A stretch of 64,000 bases of DNA from Bacteroidota bacterium (GCA_020161455.1 JAIUNZ010000009.1:62001-126000), one strand, 5' to 3'; numbered from the stretch's first letter, positions 43,626 to 53,665 are shown. A program made the numbers and translations. The notes: generated by a model from the letters alone, not told the origin.

Positions 43626-46193
43626 ATGAAAAAAATAGTTTGTTTTATAATGGTACCGCTTCTTTTGGCGGTACCATCTTTTAGCCAAGAAAGTAAAAAA
43701 CCCGTTACTGTCAGTGATTATGCCAAATGGAGTACCATTCTTGATGAAAGATTATCTCCCGATGGAAAATGGGTAAGCTACACGCTGAACTATGACTATG
43801 GAGCAGATACCACTTTTATACAACAAATCAAATCTGGTAAAAAAACGGCATTTGCAGACACGGGTAATTCCATATTTAGTAAAAACGGTAAGTACTTTGC
43901 CACGGTTGGAAATAACGCAGTACTCACTCTATTGAATTTAGATTCAGGAAAAAGGAAATCATACACCCGAGTAATTGATTTTGAATTTTCTGAAAAAACA
44001 TTAGCCATTTTAAGTAAGGATGAAAAAGACCAAAAATTAGTTTTGGTTGATCTAGGAACGGGTAAAGATATGATGTTTCAGGAATGTATTGAATTTTCAA
44101 TGGCTAAATCCAGTAAGGTGGCTATTGCTACAAAGAGTTGTTTATACATAGTTGATAATAAAAAAATTGACACACTGCCATTAGCAGTTGAAGAAACAGA
44201 GTCTGGCTATAAAAAAATAGTTTGGAATGAGAACTCTAATGCGATTAGTTTTCTCGAACCATTTACTGACGAGAATGGTAATCGCTCGCACAAAGTCTAT
44301 TATTACAATTTGTCAAACCATAAAATAAGTTGCTTAAATCCTATTATGACGTCAGAATTGAAAGGTCAGATGATTTTTGGGGAAGGAAAATCTCCTTTGA
44401 AATTTTCATCGGACGGCAGTCAAGTTTTTTTCTACTACAGCGAACCAAAAAAGAAAGACGTTAACGAGCCTTTTGAAATTTGGGATTCAGAAACTCCGTA
44501 TGAATACGGATGGAATAAAGTGTATGGAAACCCCAACACCTTAAACAAAATGGCGCAATGGCAGCCCAATAATAATAAAGTTGACTTTATAGGCACCAAC
44601 ATACGTCCCAATGTGATGCTTACAATAAAGGGTAAGTATTCGGTTTGTTATAATATTAAGCAGTATGAACCACAATATGAGCAGGTAGCTCCAGCTGATT
44701 TTTATTTGAAGAACAATAAAACTGGTGAGGAAAGTGTATTGCTAACCAAGCAATCTACTGCACCAGGATTGACTGGAGTATCCCCAAAAGGCAACTATAT
44801 ATATTATTTTCGAGACAGTAATTGGTGGGTGTATGATATGCAAAAAGGGATTCATCAAAACGTAACAGCAACTATCCCCATTTTAGTTTCTAATGAGGAA
44901 CACCAAGTACCTGGACCTGCTTATCCATATATAAGCCCAGGATGGTCGGCTGATGAAAAGTACTTTATAGTATATGATCAGTTCGACATGTGGCTTATTA
45001 ATATCCTTGATTATTCTGCACGAAGGATTACACGTGGGAAAGAGACGAATGTGCAATTTAGATTGTGCGAGGAACTATATCCATTAGTGAGAACACAGGA
45101 TAAAGACGAGTACTTCGTTAGAAACATTGATTTTTCCAAAGGATTAATAGTAGTTGCAAGGTCTGGTAATGGTGAAAGCGGCTACTATAGGATGAATCCA
45201 GACCTTTCAGTCTCAAAAATGATATTCGGAAATTCGGGTAAAAGCAGACTGCAAAAAGCAGAGCACACAGACGATTATATTTTTATAGAACAAACGGCTG
45301 TTAATCCTCCAAAAATTGTGCATTTTAAAGGCAACCAACCTGCAAAACTTGTTTTTCAATCCAATCAATTTGCAGAGTATTATTCATGGGGAAAGGCAGA
45401 GTTATTAGAATATAAAAATAAGGACGGAATGCCGTTAAAAAGCATTCTATACAAACCTTCTGATTACGTTCCTGGGAGGAAGTATCCAATGGTAGTTTAT
45501 ATTTATGAAAAATTGTCAGATGGTTTTCATCAATATAGTATTCCAACAGAATATGGCCCAATTGGATTTGCGGCCTCAAATTACTTTTTGGATGGGTATC
45601 TAGTACTCTTTCCTGATATTCATTATAAAGTAGGAAGCCCAGGAATTTCTGCGTTGGAGTGTGTTGAATTGGCGGTCAATACTGTTAAGAAATTAAATAT
45701 TGTGGAAGAGAACCATATTGGTATTATAGGTCATTCATTTGGAGGCTATGAAACTAATTTTATCATTACCCAAACTAATATTTTCGCGGCAGCAGTTTCA
45801 GGTTCTGCTCTTAGCAATATGATTTCGAGTTACTTTACCTATTTGGCACAAGCTAGACGTTCAAATGCATGGAAGTATGAAACACAACAAATGAGAATGG
45901 GTTTTTCACCTTTTGATGATTGGAACGATTATCAAAGAAATTCAGCTTTACCCAACCTAGAAAAATGCACCACGCCTTTATTGAGTTGGGCTGGGAAAAA
46001 TGATGGTGCTGTGTATTGGATGGAGGGTGCCCAGTTTCATATGGCATTTAGACGACTAGAGAAGAAAAACGTCTTTATCGTGTACTCTAAGGAAGGACAT
46101 ACCATCAAGACAGCCAGTGTACAGCGCGATTTAACAATCAGAACCAAGGACTGGTTTGATCACTATTTAAAACCAGAAAGTTCAAAGAAATGA
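43626..46193 (+). CDS. S9-family (prolyl oligopeptidase-like) serine peptidase
   Basis: 855 residues. Signal peptide (FIMVPLLLAVPSFSQ), then a beta-propeller-like domain (about 25-590) and an alpha/beta-hydrolase domain. The triad is visible: Ser704 in GHSFGGY, Asp793 in GKNDGAVY, His825 in KEGHTIK. The chain would cleave peptides in the periplasm after import by SusC/SusD. It starts directly after the SusD stop, so the three genes form one operon. A strong terminator follows at 46209. Confidence 0.87.
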   Translation: MKKIVCFIMVPLLLAVPSFSQESKKPVTVSDYAKWSTILDERLSPDGKWVSYTLNYDYGADTTFIQQIKSGKKTAFADTGNSIFSKNGKYFATVGNNAVLTLLNLDSGKRKSYTRVIDFEFSEKTLAILSKDEKDQKLVLVDLGTGKDMMFQECIEFSMAKSSKVAIATKSCLYIVDNKKIDTLPLAVEETESGYKKIVWNENSNAISFLEPFTDENGNRSHKVYYYNLSNHKISCLNPIMTSELKGQMIFGEGKSPLKFSSDGSQVFFYYSEPKKKDVNEPFEIWDSETPYEYGWNKVYGNPNTLNKMAQWQPNNNKVDFIGTNIRPNVMLTIKGKYSVCYNIKQYEPQYEQVAPADFYLKNNKTGEESVLLTKQSTAPGLTGVSPKGNYIYYFRDSNWWVYDMQKGIHQNVTATIPILVSNEEHQVPGPAYPYISPGWSADEKYFIVYDQFDMWLINILDYSARRITRGKETNVQFRLCEELYPLVRTQDKDEYFVRNIDFSKGLIVVARSGNGESGYYRMNPDLSVSKMIFGNSGKSRLQKAEHTDDYIFIEQTAVNPPKIVHFKGNQPAKLVFQSNQFAEYYSWGKAELLEYKNKDGMPLKSILYKPSDYVPGRKYPMVVYIYEKLSDGFHQYSIPTEYGPIGFAASNYFLDGYLVLFPDIHYKVGSPGISALECVELAVNTVKKLNIVEENHIGIIGHSFGGYETNFIITQTNIFAAAVSGSALSNMISSYFTYLAQARRSNAWKYETQQMRMGFSPFDDWNDYQRNSALPNLEKCTTPLLSWAGKNDGAVYWMEGAQFHMAFRRLEKKNVFIVYSKEGHTIKTASVQRDLTIRTKDWFDHYLKPESSKK

Positions 46194-46208
46194 CAAAAAA
46201 AATTAAAA

Positions 46209-46245
46209 TGCCGGAAACCTTTGTTGGAATCCGGCACTTTTTTTT
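46209..46245 (+). terminator. Terminator of the susC-susD-peptidase operon
   Basis: TGCCGGA (46209-46215) pairs with TCCGGCA (46230-46236) around a 14-nt loop, followed by a run of T. It lies between converging transcripts. Confidence 0.85.
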
Positions 46246-46513
46246 AAGGAGTGACTTTTCTGTACAATTCAATGGTACAATCAGTTTCGCTGCTCATACC
46301 AAATAAATCAACACCAGCAGTATTTTTACAAGCTTGGTTATTATCCTGGTCTTGACATAGTACACTGGTAATGTCACAATCCTCTAGAGGATTATGCCCC
46401 CAAACATCAATTACATCAGCATTTTTAGCTGAAGGTGAAAAAGCAAATGTTGCAAACACGGCAAAGGCCACTGCAACAAATGAAAAAACGGATTTTAAAA
46501 TTTTCGTTTTCAT
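46244..46513 (-). CDS. Small secreted four-cysteine protein (DUF6520-like)
   Basis: 89 residues. A signal peptide (VFSFVAVAFAVFATFAFS) precedes a mature part of about 60 residues with four cysteines (EDCDIT, SVLCQD, NQACKN, ETDCTI), which could form two disulfides, and the ending LYRKVTP. Small proteins of this layout are known in Flavobacteria as DUF6520, with no known function. It lies 92 bp downstream of the MauE-like gene and faces the SusCD operon, so it may be a substrate, signal or scaffold for that locus. Confidence 0.6.
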   Translation of the reverse strand: MKTKILKSVFSFVAVAFAVFATFAFSPSAKNADVIDVWGHNPLEDCDITSVLCQDQDNNQACKNTAGVDLFGMSSETDCTIELYRKVTP

Positions 46514-46604
46514 AATGTTAAAAATTAAATATTAATGACCTACTCTATTTCAGGTTTTCGGTCTTTCCCTGATACTGCGCTGTATATTTTATACCCTTGA
46601 AAGT

Positions 46605-48104
46605 TTATCTTACTGTATTCCAAGGCGTGTAGTAATCTGTTTTAAATTCCTCTACAGTAAGAAACTTACCGTTTAGAGAGATAACTTTGTCATTTACAAC
46701 AACAAATTCATCGGTTTTCCTTCCTTGTTTATCATAGATATAAAAACTAAATGAATAAGCATTTTCTTTTAAATCATAGACATCAATTATAGAAGCACGA
46801 GTCCACATAATTTTGGGTTCAAATCTCCCCATTAAAGCAGAATTAACAAACAAATAGTTTCCATAAGTAGCCGTTAGCTTGTTTACAGTCAACGGTTGTT
46901 TGGATAACGTAGTTGTATTATTTGAGTTTATAGAGGCTACCTGAATTTGAGCGTGACTTACGCTGTCAATTGTTTTTCCAATGGTAGTCGAACGGAATCG
47001 TGAATCAGTAATGATAAATTGATTTCGGTAATAATAGGTATAAATAATCTTTCCTATCTGTGAATTATAAAGGAGTATTCCATCAGTGTCAAAAATGCCA
47101 TCTATCTGTTTTTGTAATAGGTTATTGTTTAGTTTTACCCTTATGCCTGAATTAAATGAAAGTACACCAAGTGCATTTTCTTTTGTTTTGGAACTGATGG
47201 CTCTAATAACAGCACTATCTTTATTTATTGGTCTAAAAACAGTATAATAAGCTTTACCAAACATTTTTAGTTTTGCATTCCAGTCCAAGGTATCTCCTTG
47301 AAAAACACATGGAACACTACCGTCAGAAAAATAAAAATAAGGGGTTCGAACATACATACGGGGTGCTCGGAAAGATAATTTTAGATCAGGCAATTTGATT
47401 CGAACTTCCCGTTTTTTGGTTAGAGTAAGATCAAAAATAGTGACCAGCAAGGGCGCAGTTCGATTGCCCAGATAAATGTGTTTTGAGTCGTAACCTGCCA
47501 AATAATAAGAAGAGTAGGAAAGCTCGATGGTTTTTTTACTAGAGGTTGGATGCTTAGGAAAGCGACGAATAAAATTGTTATTGTAATGAATTGTTTCTTC
47601 CGAGAATAAAAAAAGAGTCGTAACCAAACAAAAACTAAGGAAAGTTATCAGTCCCAGTAACGCAACTCGCATTTTGTAAGCTAGTGTCCGCTTATGCAAT
47701 AAAAGTCCAAATACCCCAATTATACTAAAAGCAATATTAAAAATTAAATGTTCATTCCATCCCATATTATCTAGTATTCCGCCACAAGAACAAGGTGTAA
47801 AAGGACTAAAGTGGAGCATTATGAAAATATAAGCTGTGAAGACCATCATCATGATGAATGAGGCATATAGCCCTAAGTATCGAAATCGGGGTAGTAAAAG
47901 CATAAGGCTGATAAGTAGTTCTGCAGTTGGAACTATATAAGACACAGGCTCGGCAAAGGCGCTTAGTAATGGGGATTGTCCCAACTGGACTTGAAAAGTG
48001 TGGAAATCACGAACCTTACTCAACGCCGCATAAGTGAAAAGCACGATATGAAGCATTGCTACAATGTAAATTAAATGACTTCTTAAGGTAGTGGAAAGCT
48101 TCAT
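46605..48104 (-). CDS. MauE/DoxX-type redox membrane protein with a large soluble domain
   Basis: 499 residues. The first ~170 form five hydrophobic segments of the MauE/DoxX type, with TPCSCGGILDNMGW holding a CxC pair where redox-active cysteines sit. The last ~310 residues are soluble, rich in beta strands (IDGIFDTDGILLYNS, SHAQIQVASINSNN), perhaps a beta-propeller on the periplasmic side. MauE proteins help form or reshuffle disulfides in exported proteins. The neighbouring four-Cys secreted protein is an obvious candidate client. Confidence 0.7.
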   Translation of the reverse strand: MKLSTTLRSHLIYIVAMLHIVLFTYAALSKVRDFHTFQVQLGQSPLLSAFAEPVSYIVPTAELLISLMLLLPRFRYLGLYASFIMMMVFTAYIFIMLHFSPFTPCSCGGILDNMGWNEHLIFNIAFSIIGVFGLLLHKRTLAYKMRVALLGLITFLSFCLVTTLFLFSEETIHYNNNFIRRFPKHPTSSKKTIELSYSSYYLAGYDSKHIYLGNRTAPLLVTIFDLTLTKKREVRIKLPDLKLSFRAPRMYVRTPYFYFSDGSVPCVFQGDTLDWNAKLKMFGKAYYTVFRPINKDSAVIRAISSKTKENALGVLSFNSGIRVKLNNNLLQKQIDGIFDTDGILLYNSQIGKIIYTYYYRNQFIITDSRFRSTTIGKTIDSVSHAQIQVASINSNNTTTLSKQPLTVNKLTATYGNYLFVNSALMGRFEPKIMWTRASIIDVYDLKENAYSFSFYIYDKQGRKTDEFVVVNDKVISLNGKFLTVEEFKTDYYTPWNTVR

Positions 48105-48210
48105 TTCAAAATTATTTTGATAATAACTGTGGTAAAATTCAAAAATTATTTTTTATAAAAATATGCAAATCAGGCATTTCGATATTCAATTAAGAAGCTA
48201 GAGAGTTTTA

Positions 48211-49107
48211 CTAGCGCAATGAATCGGGACGACTTAAACGACTTGGTGGATAACTGTAGTACTTTTTAAAGGCTTTGTAAAAATTAATATAACTAGTAAA
48301 TCCACACAAATAGGCTACTTCTTTTAAAGAAATGGAGGTCTGAGTAATCAATAAATGGGCTTTTTTTAGCCGTTCTTCATGATAAAAATGATACACACTA
48401 CTACTATAGTGTGCTCGAAAACCAACTTTTAATTTATGCGCTTCACTACCAAACATTCTTGCTAATTCCTTTAAAGTAGGCAAAGGTTCATCAAGATGTT
48501 CCAAAATATAATCATGCAATTTCTGTAGCGTTTCTACTTCATCATTATCAAGTGGCAAACGACCAAAGGGTTTGTTTTCTATTGGAGTGATGGACGTAGA
48601 AATGGAAGTAACAAGAATAAAGTCCGAAGCAATTAATCTCGAAATGCTACAGTATAAAGGAACAATTTGCTGGTCTTGAGTTAGAAAAACAAGTTCTAAG
48701 GAAGTAAAAAATGAGTCATTGTTTTGAAGTTCAGATTGTATTGCGCTCCAATTAGCTTGCGAACGGGTATCGATGAAATCTTCAAGCGAATGGTTTAGCA
48801 ATTGTACAGAGCTATACTTCATCAAACGAACTACTTCCAGATTAAAATTTAGAAGACGATGTTTACTATCTAAAATAAACAAAAGTTGGGTGATGTTTTG
48901 ATAAGGATAATAAGGAGGTACCATCCCTACTTCTAAAACTAATGTTTTAAGTTCATGAGCTATGGTCTGTAAATTTTTAATAAGAATGTCATAAACATCA
49001 TCAGTCTGAACAGGCTCTTTTATTGAAAACAACAATTTTCCAGTAGCCATTTCAAATAGCAGCTGATAAATAGCTTTAATTTTTTCTGTGTTAGATGGCA
49101 CTGTCAT
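48211..49107 (-). CDS. AraC-family transcriptional regulator with PAS-like N-terminus
   Basis: 298 residues. Residues about 65-185 resemble a PAS sensor (LLFILDSKHRLLNFNLEVVRLM... SLEDFIDTRSQ). Residues about 195-298 are an AraC HTH pair ending TQTSISLKEVAYLCGFTSYINFYKAFKKYY and SYPPSRLSRPD. It is divergent from the RteC gene and at the outer end of the MauE/DUF6520 strand. Motifs at 49202-49424 in front of it, shared with the 51252 region, are candidate operators. Confidence 0.8.
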   Translation of the reverse strand: MTVPSNTEKIKAIYQLLFEMATGKLLFSIKEPVQTDDVYDILIKNLQTIAHELKTLVLEVGMVPPYYPYQNITQLLFILDSKHRLLNFNLEVVRLMKYSSVQLLNHSLEDFIDTRSQANWSAIQSELQNNDSFFTSLELVFLTQDQQIVPLYCSISRLIASDFILVTSISTSITPIENKPFGRLPLDNDEVETLQKLHDYILEHLDEPLPTLKELARMFGSEAHKLKVGFRAHYSSSVYHFYHEERLKKAHLLITQTSISLKEVAYLCGFTSYINFYKAFKKYYSYPPSRLSRPDSLR

Positions 49108-49201
49108 GTTATATATTTTGATACTATTTGGTGAAGTTTAAAGGGGAGTACCGACAACAAACCTATCAAATTATGCCATTGCAAACTAAAATTATAGTAT
49201 T

Positions 49202-49424
49202 CAATTCTAGAATTAAACATTATTCTAAATCAAAAACAGTACACTATTTTATAATTGGAATGCACGGGAATACTAGGTAGTAAGTTTGATTTACAAAATG
49301 TTGTGAATAGTTAGAAAAAGGGATGCAGTTTTCCATTTGTTACTTTGTTTAAGCACTAGTTTATGTTCTAGTAAAGGGGAAAGAAGTATGCAATTCTGAA
49401 AAATATACTATGCAATTCTGGAAT
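49202..49424. promoter_or_regulatory. Repeated CAATTCTG-type motifs between AraC and RteC genes
   Basis: CAATTCTAGAATT at 49202-49214 is almost palindromic. CAATTCTG recurs at 49391-49398 and as CAATTCTGGAAT at 49413-49424, 22 bp apart (about two helical turns). The same motif recurs at 51252-51280. The rest of 49108-49495 has no gene that I can support. Confidence 0.5.
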
Positions 49425-49495
49425 GAAAGAAAGCTTCATTTGTTGAAATTAAGTACAGTATATAGTTTTGTCCAGTAATTTAATCAGTTGAAAAG

Positions 49496-50332
49496 ATGAG
49501 AAATTTTTCAGAAAGCTTGTGTAATGAAATCGAACAAAAAGTAGAGTCAATTAAAAACAAAACGTCCGGTGATACAATTGAATATTGCTATCAAGCAATA
49601 ATAATTATTAAAGATGGTTTAGAAAAACTAAGACTCTTTTTTTCAGAACAAATAAATATTGAAGCTAAAGATGAAATAGAATTCTTTAAGAGTATAAAAC
49701 CCAAATTAACAAGCAAACTTATTTTTTTCAATGAACTATACAACATAGAACGAAACAAGCCTGGTAGTGCCTCAAAAGCACTGAAAAAATATTATAATAA
49801 GGAATTAAAAAAACGAGAAGATTTCTTCAGCGAAAATCATGAATTATACAAATATTATAATAATGGACACCAACATCTTGACAATTTGTATTTTTCAAGA
49901 AGCTGTCAAGACATTAAATTCTCTGTGGATAGTTACTATTTTAACGCTGATAAAAATTTCTCAACACTTTATGACTATAGAATTGCACTATTAATTGCTA
50001 ACAAGGATCTTCAAAAATACTTAATGGAGACAATTAAAATACTAAAGAAAAGTGAATGTTCAGGAAGTTCAGATAGTTTAAGTTTAAAATGGACAGGTTC
50101 CAAAGTTGGAATAATCGAATTGATATATGCGCTTCACTCAGAGGGTGTTTTCAATAATGGGTCATCTGAGATCAGAGAAATTGCGTATAGTTTCGGAAAA
50201 ATATTCAACGTTGAAATAGGACAATTTCACAGAACTTTTTATGAAATTTGTGCCCGTAAGTCAGAACGGACAAAATTTTTAAATTCTTTAAAAGAGAATC
50301 TTTTAAAAAGAATGGAACAATCTGATGAATAA
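49496..50332 (+). CDS. RteC-domain protein
   Basis: 278 residues, mostly helical and charged. The C-terminal part reads LKWTGSKVGIIELIYALHSEGVFNNGSSEIREIAYSFGKIFNVEIGQFHRTFYEICARKSERTKFLNSLKENL, the characteristic RteC pattern. RteC of CTnDOT activates excision and transfer genes of that element. Similar proteins occur with mobile elements across Bacteroidota, which supports the island reading. No sensor partner (RteA/RteB) lies next to it. Confidence 0.82.
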   Translation: MRNFSESLCNEIEQKVESIKNKTSGDTIEYCYQAIIIIKDGLEKLRLFFSEQINIEAKDEIEFFKSIKPKLTSKLIFFNELYNIERNKPGSASKALKKYYNKELKKREDFFSENHELYKYYNNGHQHLDNLYFSRSCQDIKFSVDSYYFNADKNFSTLYDYRIALLIANKDLQKYLMETIKILKKSECSGSSDSLSLKWTGSKVGIIELIYALHSEGVFNNGSSEIREIAYSFGKIFNVEIGQFHRTFYEICARKSERTKFLNSLKENLLKRMEQSDE

Positions 50333-50336
50333 AAAA

Positions 50337-50355
50337 GGCTACCAAATAGGCAGCC
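50337..50355. terminator. Weak hairpin between converging genes
   Basis: GGCTACC (50337-50343) pairs with GGCAGCC (50349-50355) apart from one mismatch, flanked by A and T runs on the two sides. It sits between the RteC gene and the minus-strand lipoprotein. Confidence 0.5.
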
Positions 50356-50382
50356 CTTTAAACGAAAGCACTTTTATAAAAA

Positions 50383-51099
50383 TTACCTGTTCTCAATAAT
50401 TCCAGCGATAAGTGCTGTGTAAATTGCTTTATGCACATCTCCACTGGCACCAGCAGCAGCGCCTATAACATTGGTCGTTAGCCAATCCCAGTCTGGATCT
50501 GTATTCTTTTTTGGTTTCTTTTTTTTAATGTAAACACTATGCCTTGTTATAGAAGTAATGGTTAGAATAATCGCTTTATCATTAGAAGTATAGTCTGTGT
50601 TGGCTTCAACCTGTGCTTCATAATTGATAATGTAGTCATAAATCGTTGCATAATCTTCACTAGTTTCTGAGGCAAGTAACAATTCTTGAATATAATACTT
50701 CAAACTAATTTTTGCTTTTTCCGAGAGAGTTGAAGAGTCCAAAAATTGTAAAAGCACATCGTTCGGATTGGCAAGTAAAGGTTGGAGATCGCTGATTAAA
50801 ATAGGAGTTGTAACAGAACTACTGGGGGAAGAAAAAAATGGATGCGACATAGCTTTTAAATGAAATAAACTAATAATGCTATCTGTTTCAGTAGGCAAAG
50901 GTTTATGCTCATAGTATGATGTTAAAATTTCATTATGAATCTGCCCAGCACTATCAAAAGAGTTGGAGGGATTAAAGGGATAGTCATTTGTTTCACGACT
51001 AATTTTGTTTGGAGTAATAGCAATCTCTGGTTCACTAATTGGCGAATCACAAGAAATAGCAAATAAAACCAATACGAAATACAAATAGTAAATTTTCAT
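50383..51099 (-). CDS. Lipoprotein with a glycine/alanine-rich C-terminal segment
   Basis: 238 residues. Lipobox LFAISCDSP, then a disordered Ser/Pro-rich region, a helical middle (about 100-180), a Lys-rich patch (IKKKKPKKN), and a C-terminal hydrophobic end, DPDWDWLTTNVIGAAAGASGDVHKAIYTALIAGIIE. The last 30 residues resemble small amphipathic or glycine-zipper segments of secreted peptides and pore formers. No family recognised. It is divergent from the TPR-AraC gene and could be its target. Confidence 0.5.
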   Translation of the reverse strand: MKIYYLYFVLVLFAISCDSPISEPEIAITPNKISRETNDYPFNPSNSFDSAGQIHNEILTSYYEHKPLPTETDSIISLFHLKAMSHPFFSSPSSSVTTPILISDLQPLLANPNDVLLQFLDSSTLSEKAKISLKYYIQELLLASETSEDYATIYDYIINYEAQVEANTDYTSNDKAIILTITSITRHSVYIKKKKPKKNTDPDWDWLTTNVIGAAAGASGDVHKAIYTALIAGIIENR

Positions 51100-51251
51100 G
51101 TGGAATGAGTGTTAAATGTTAGTGATAATTTTTAAACCTGTTCTTTGCTTCCCGGGTAATTTGAACAGTACTTGTTGGCTAAACGCCTATTGAATTCCCG
51201 ACAAATCTAGAACGGCAGAATCACCCCGGCAACTGTTTGCATCATGGGATA

Positions 51252-51280
51252 CAGAATTCGAAATGTTCAATTCCAGAATC
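51252..51280. promoter_or_regulatory. Second site of the CAATTCTG-type motif
   Basis: CAGAATT at 51252-51258 (the reverse of AATTCTG) and CAATTCCAGAATC at 51268-51280 lie in the divergent space between the lipoprotein (minus) and the TPR-AraC gene (plus). The rest of 51100-51446 shows nothing clear. Confidence 0.45.
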
Positions 51281-51446
51281 AAGTAGTACTAAAATCGATA
51301 GTAAATAGTAATAAGAGTAAGGATACTAAAAGAGGTAGAAACTCAAAAGTGATTAAACTCTGAATATTTTTAGTACATTTATTTTTGCTTAAACAAAAAG
51401 CTGTTTTAATAGGTAATTTTCTGATTTTTATAATTGGTCTAATAAA

Positions 51447-53119
51447 ATGAAAAAATCCATTTGTCTAATAGTGCTATTAACGACAATGTCAATAATGGCA
51501 GAAAACAAGTATGAAAATGAGGCACCTCAATTCAGTAATAACAAATACCTTCTTCTTGAAAATAAAGTGGCAAAGAATAAAAAAGATACAGCTAAGGCAT
51601 TTCTTTATGCAAATTCATGGTTAGAGGAAGCTAAGAAAGATAAGAATAACGAACAACAAGCAAAGGCATATAAAGTCTTAATGCACTTAGTGGAGAAAAA
51701 ATTTAGAATGATTTATGCGGACAGTTTGTTGAACAAAGCGTTGGATACAAAAAACGCAGAAACTATTGGTGGAGCATACCTAACTATTGGAATTGCTTAT
51801 TATGACAATAAAGAGTACCCTAAAGCATTAGACAGTTATCTATTGGCGGATAGTTATATAGACAAAACAAAGAACCAATATTTAATTCACAAAGTAAAAT
51901 ATACCATAGCCCAAACAAAATTTTATCTTGGTTATTTTGATGAAGCTATTTCATTATTTACCGAGTGCATTAATTTTTTTAGAGAAGAAAATGAGACAGC
52001 CTATATTAAATCACTTCACGGAATTGCCTTGTGCTACAATCAAATTGGAAGATTCGATCTATGTTCATTTTACAATCTACTAGGGTTAAAAGTCTCCGCA
52101 GAATTTGAAAATGACGAAATGATTCCTTATTTTAAGAACTCCGAAGGTATTAATCAATATAAATTAATGAAGTACGAAAAGGCAATTAAACTCTTAGAAG
52201 AAACCATGCCAGAAATTGAAAAGAGAAAAGATTATGTTAGTCAAACAATTACTTGGTTTTACTTAGGCAAATGTTATTGGGAAACAAACCAAAAAAAAGC
52301 AAAGCCGCTACTTATTTCTTAAAAGCCGATGAAATAATTACCACTGAAAATTTTATCCGTCCAGATTTAAGAGAAAACTACGAACTACTAATTGAGTACT
52401 ATCGTATAAATAATAATACACAACAGCAATTAATGTTCATAGACAAACTACTCGCTATTGACAAAACACTTTATAAAAATTTTAAATACCTATCATATAA
52501 AATTCACAAAGATTTTGACACCAAAAGCTTGCTGCATGCGAAAGAAGAAATCGAAACGAAAATGATGGTCAATAAAAGGATATATACTAGCATTTTCTTT
52601 CTCTTGACAGCTTCAATAACAGGACTTACAGTTTGGCATTTTAAATCTAAAAAAAGAGATAAGCAAAAGTTCAATGAAATCATGATGGGTCTTCCAAAAA
52701 CAAGCACTCAAGTATCCCTCAGCACAAACAAGACCAAGGCCCAGATAAACCCAGATGTTACAAATGAAATTTTGCGAAACTTACAAAAATTTGAAGCCAA
52801 GAGAACATACCTAGAAAAAGACATGAGCCTTGTAAAAATGGCTTCAATACTAAACACCAACACAAAATATGCATCTATTATAATATCAGAATATAGAAGT
52901 AAAAAACTAACCAATTACATCAACGACCTTAAGATAGACTATATAGTTGAACTATTAAAAAATCAGAACAAATTCCGAAATTACACCAACAAAGCGCTTG
53001 CTGAAGAAGCGGGTTTTGGCTCCACTCAAATTTTTACAAAAGCATTTATCAATAGAAATAAAATTTCACCTACCTATTTCATTCAAGAATTAAATAAACA
53101 ATCGGTTAACAAAGTTTAA
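51447..53119 (+). pseudogene. TPR-AraC regulator split by a frameshift at an A8 run
   Basis: Two overlapping frames form one gene. The first (51447-52322) has a signal-like start and TPR repeats (GGAYLTIGIAYYDNKEYPKALDSYL; LIHKVKYTIAQTKFYLGYFDEAISL). The second takes over near 52290 and continues the TPR (KAATYFLKADEIITTENF), then has a membrane span (TSIFFLLTASITGLTVWHF) and an AraC HTH (YTNKALAEEAGFGSTQIFTKAF). The switch lies at eight A residues (52291-52298); one base more or less restores a single ~557-residue protein. Full-length relatives are membrane-bound TPR-AraC regulators. Sequencing error, phase variation or true loss are all possible. Confidence 0.72.
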
Positions 53120-53313
53120 AATTCTCGAGTTCTTTTATTAAAAATGTCTTATTAAAAGGCGATTCTTTTGAACTATTTTGAAAAAATGGGATAATAAAAG
53201 GCAATATAAAACAAACAAATAACAGGTTATTTGTTTTCCACTTCGGAGTTGCTTCTGAAATAAAAACAACCAAACAATACAATTTTGCACCATAACAATC
53301 TAAAACATCAGTT

Positions 53314-53652
53314 ATGGCAATTGAAACCGACAGGTTCGCGAACTCCGCTAACAACAATCGAATGTATCGTGAGCAAATTATTACTCGCGAAGACTTAAAC
53401 GAATTTCGTAGTCTTCTTCTAAATGATTTAAAAGAAATCATTCAATCCAAACCGCAACAAACAAAACAGTGGCTCAAATCCAAAGAAGTCCGAAAGCTGT
53501 TAAACATTTCTCCAGGAACACTCCAAAACCTCCGCATAAACGGAACCCTAACCTACACCAAAATCGGTGGCACACTCTACTACGACAATGCCGACATCGA
53601 CAAACTACTAAACACCAACAAAACGAACGCAATACCAACTCTTTTTAAGTAA
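53314..53652 (+). CDS. Excisionase-like helix-turn-helix protein
   Basis: 112 residues. An N-terminal helical arm (about 20-50) leads to an HTH_17/MerR-like DNA-binding domain: QWLKSKEVRKLLNISPGTLQNLRINGTLTYTKIGGTLYYDNADIDKLLN. Proteins of this length and pattern act as excisionase or control factors in Bacteroidetes mobile elements. It precedes the replication-like genes at 53727 and 54746. It supports the island reading together with the integrase at 5117. Confidence 0.7.
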   Translation: MAIETDRFANSANNNRMYREQIITREDLNEFRSLLLNDLKEIIQSKPQQTKQWLKSKEVRKLLNISPGTLQNLRINGTLTYTKIGGTLYYDNADIDKLLNTNKTNAIPTLFK

Positions 53653-53665
53653 ACTCTATTTTGTC

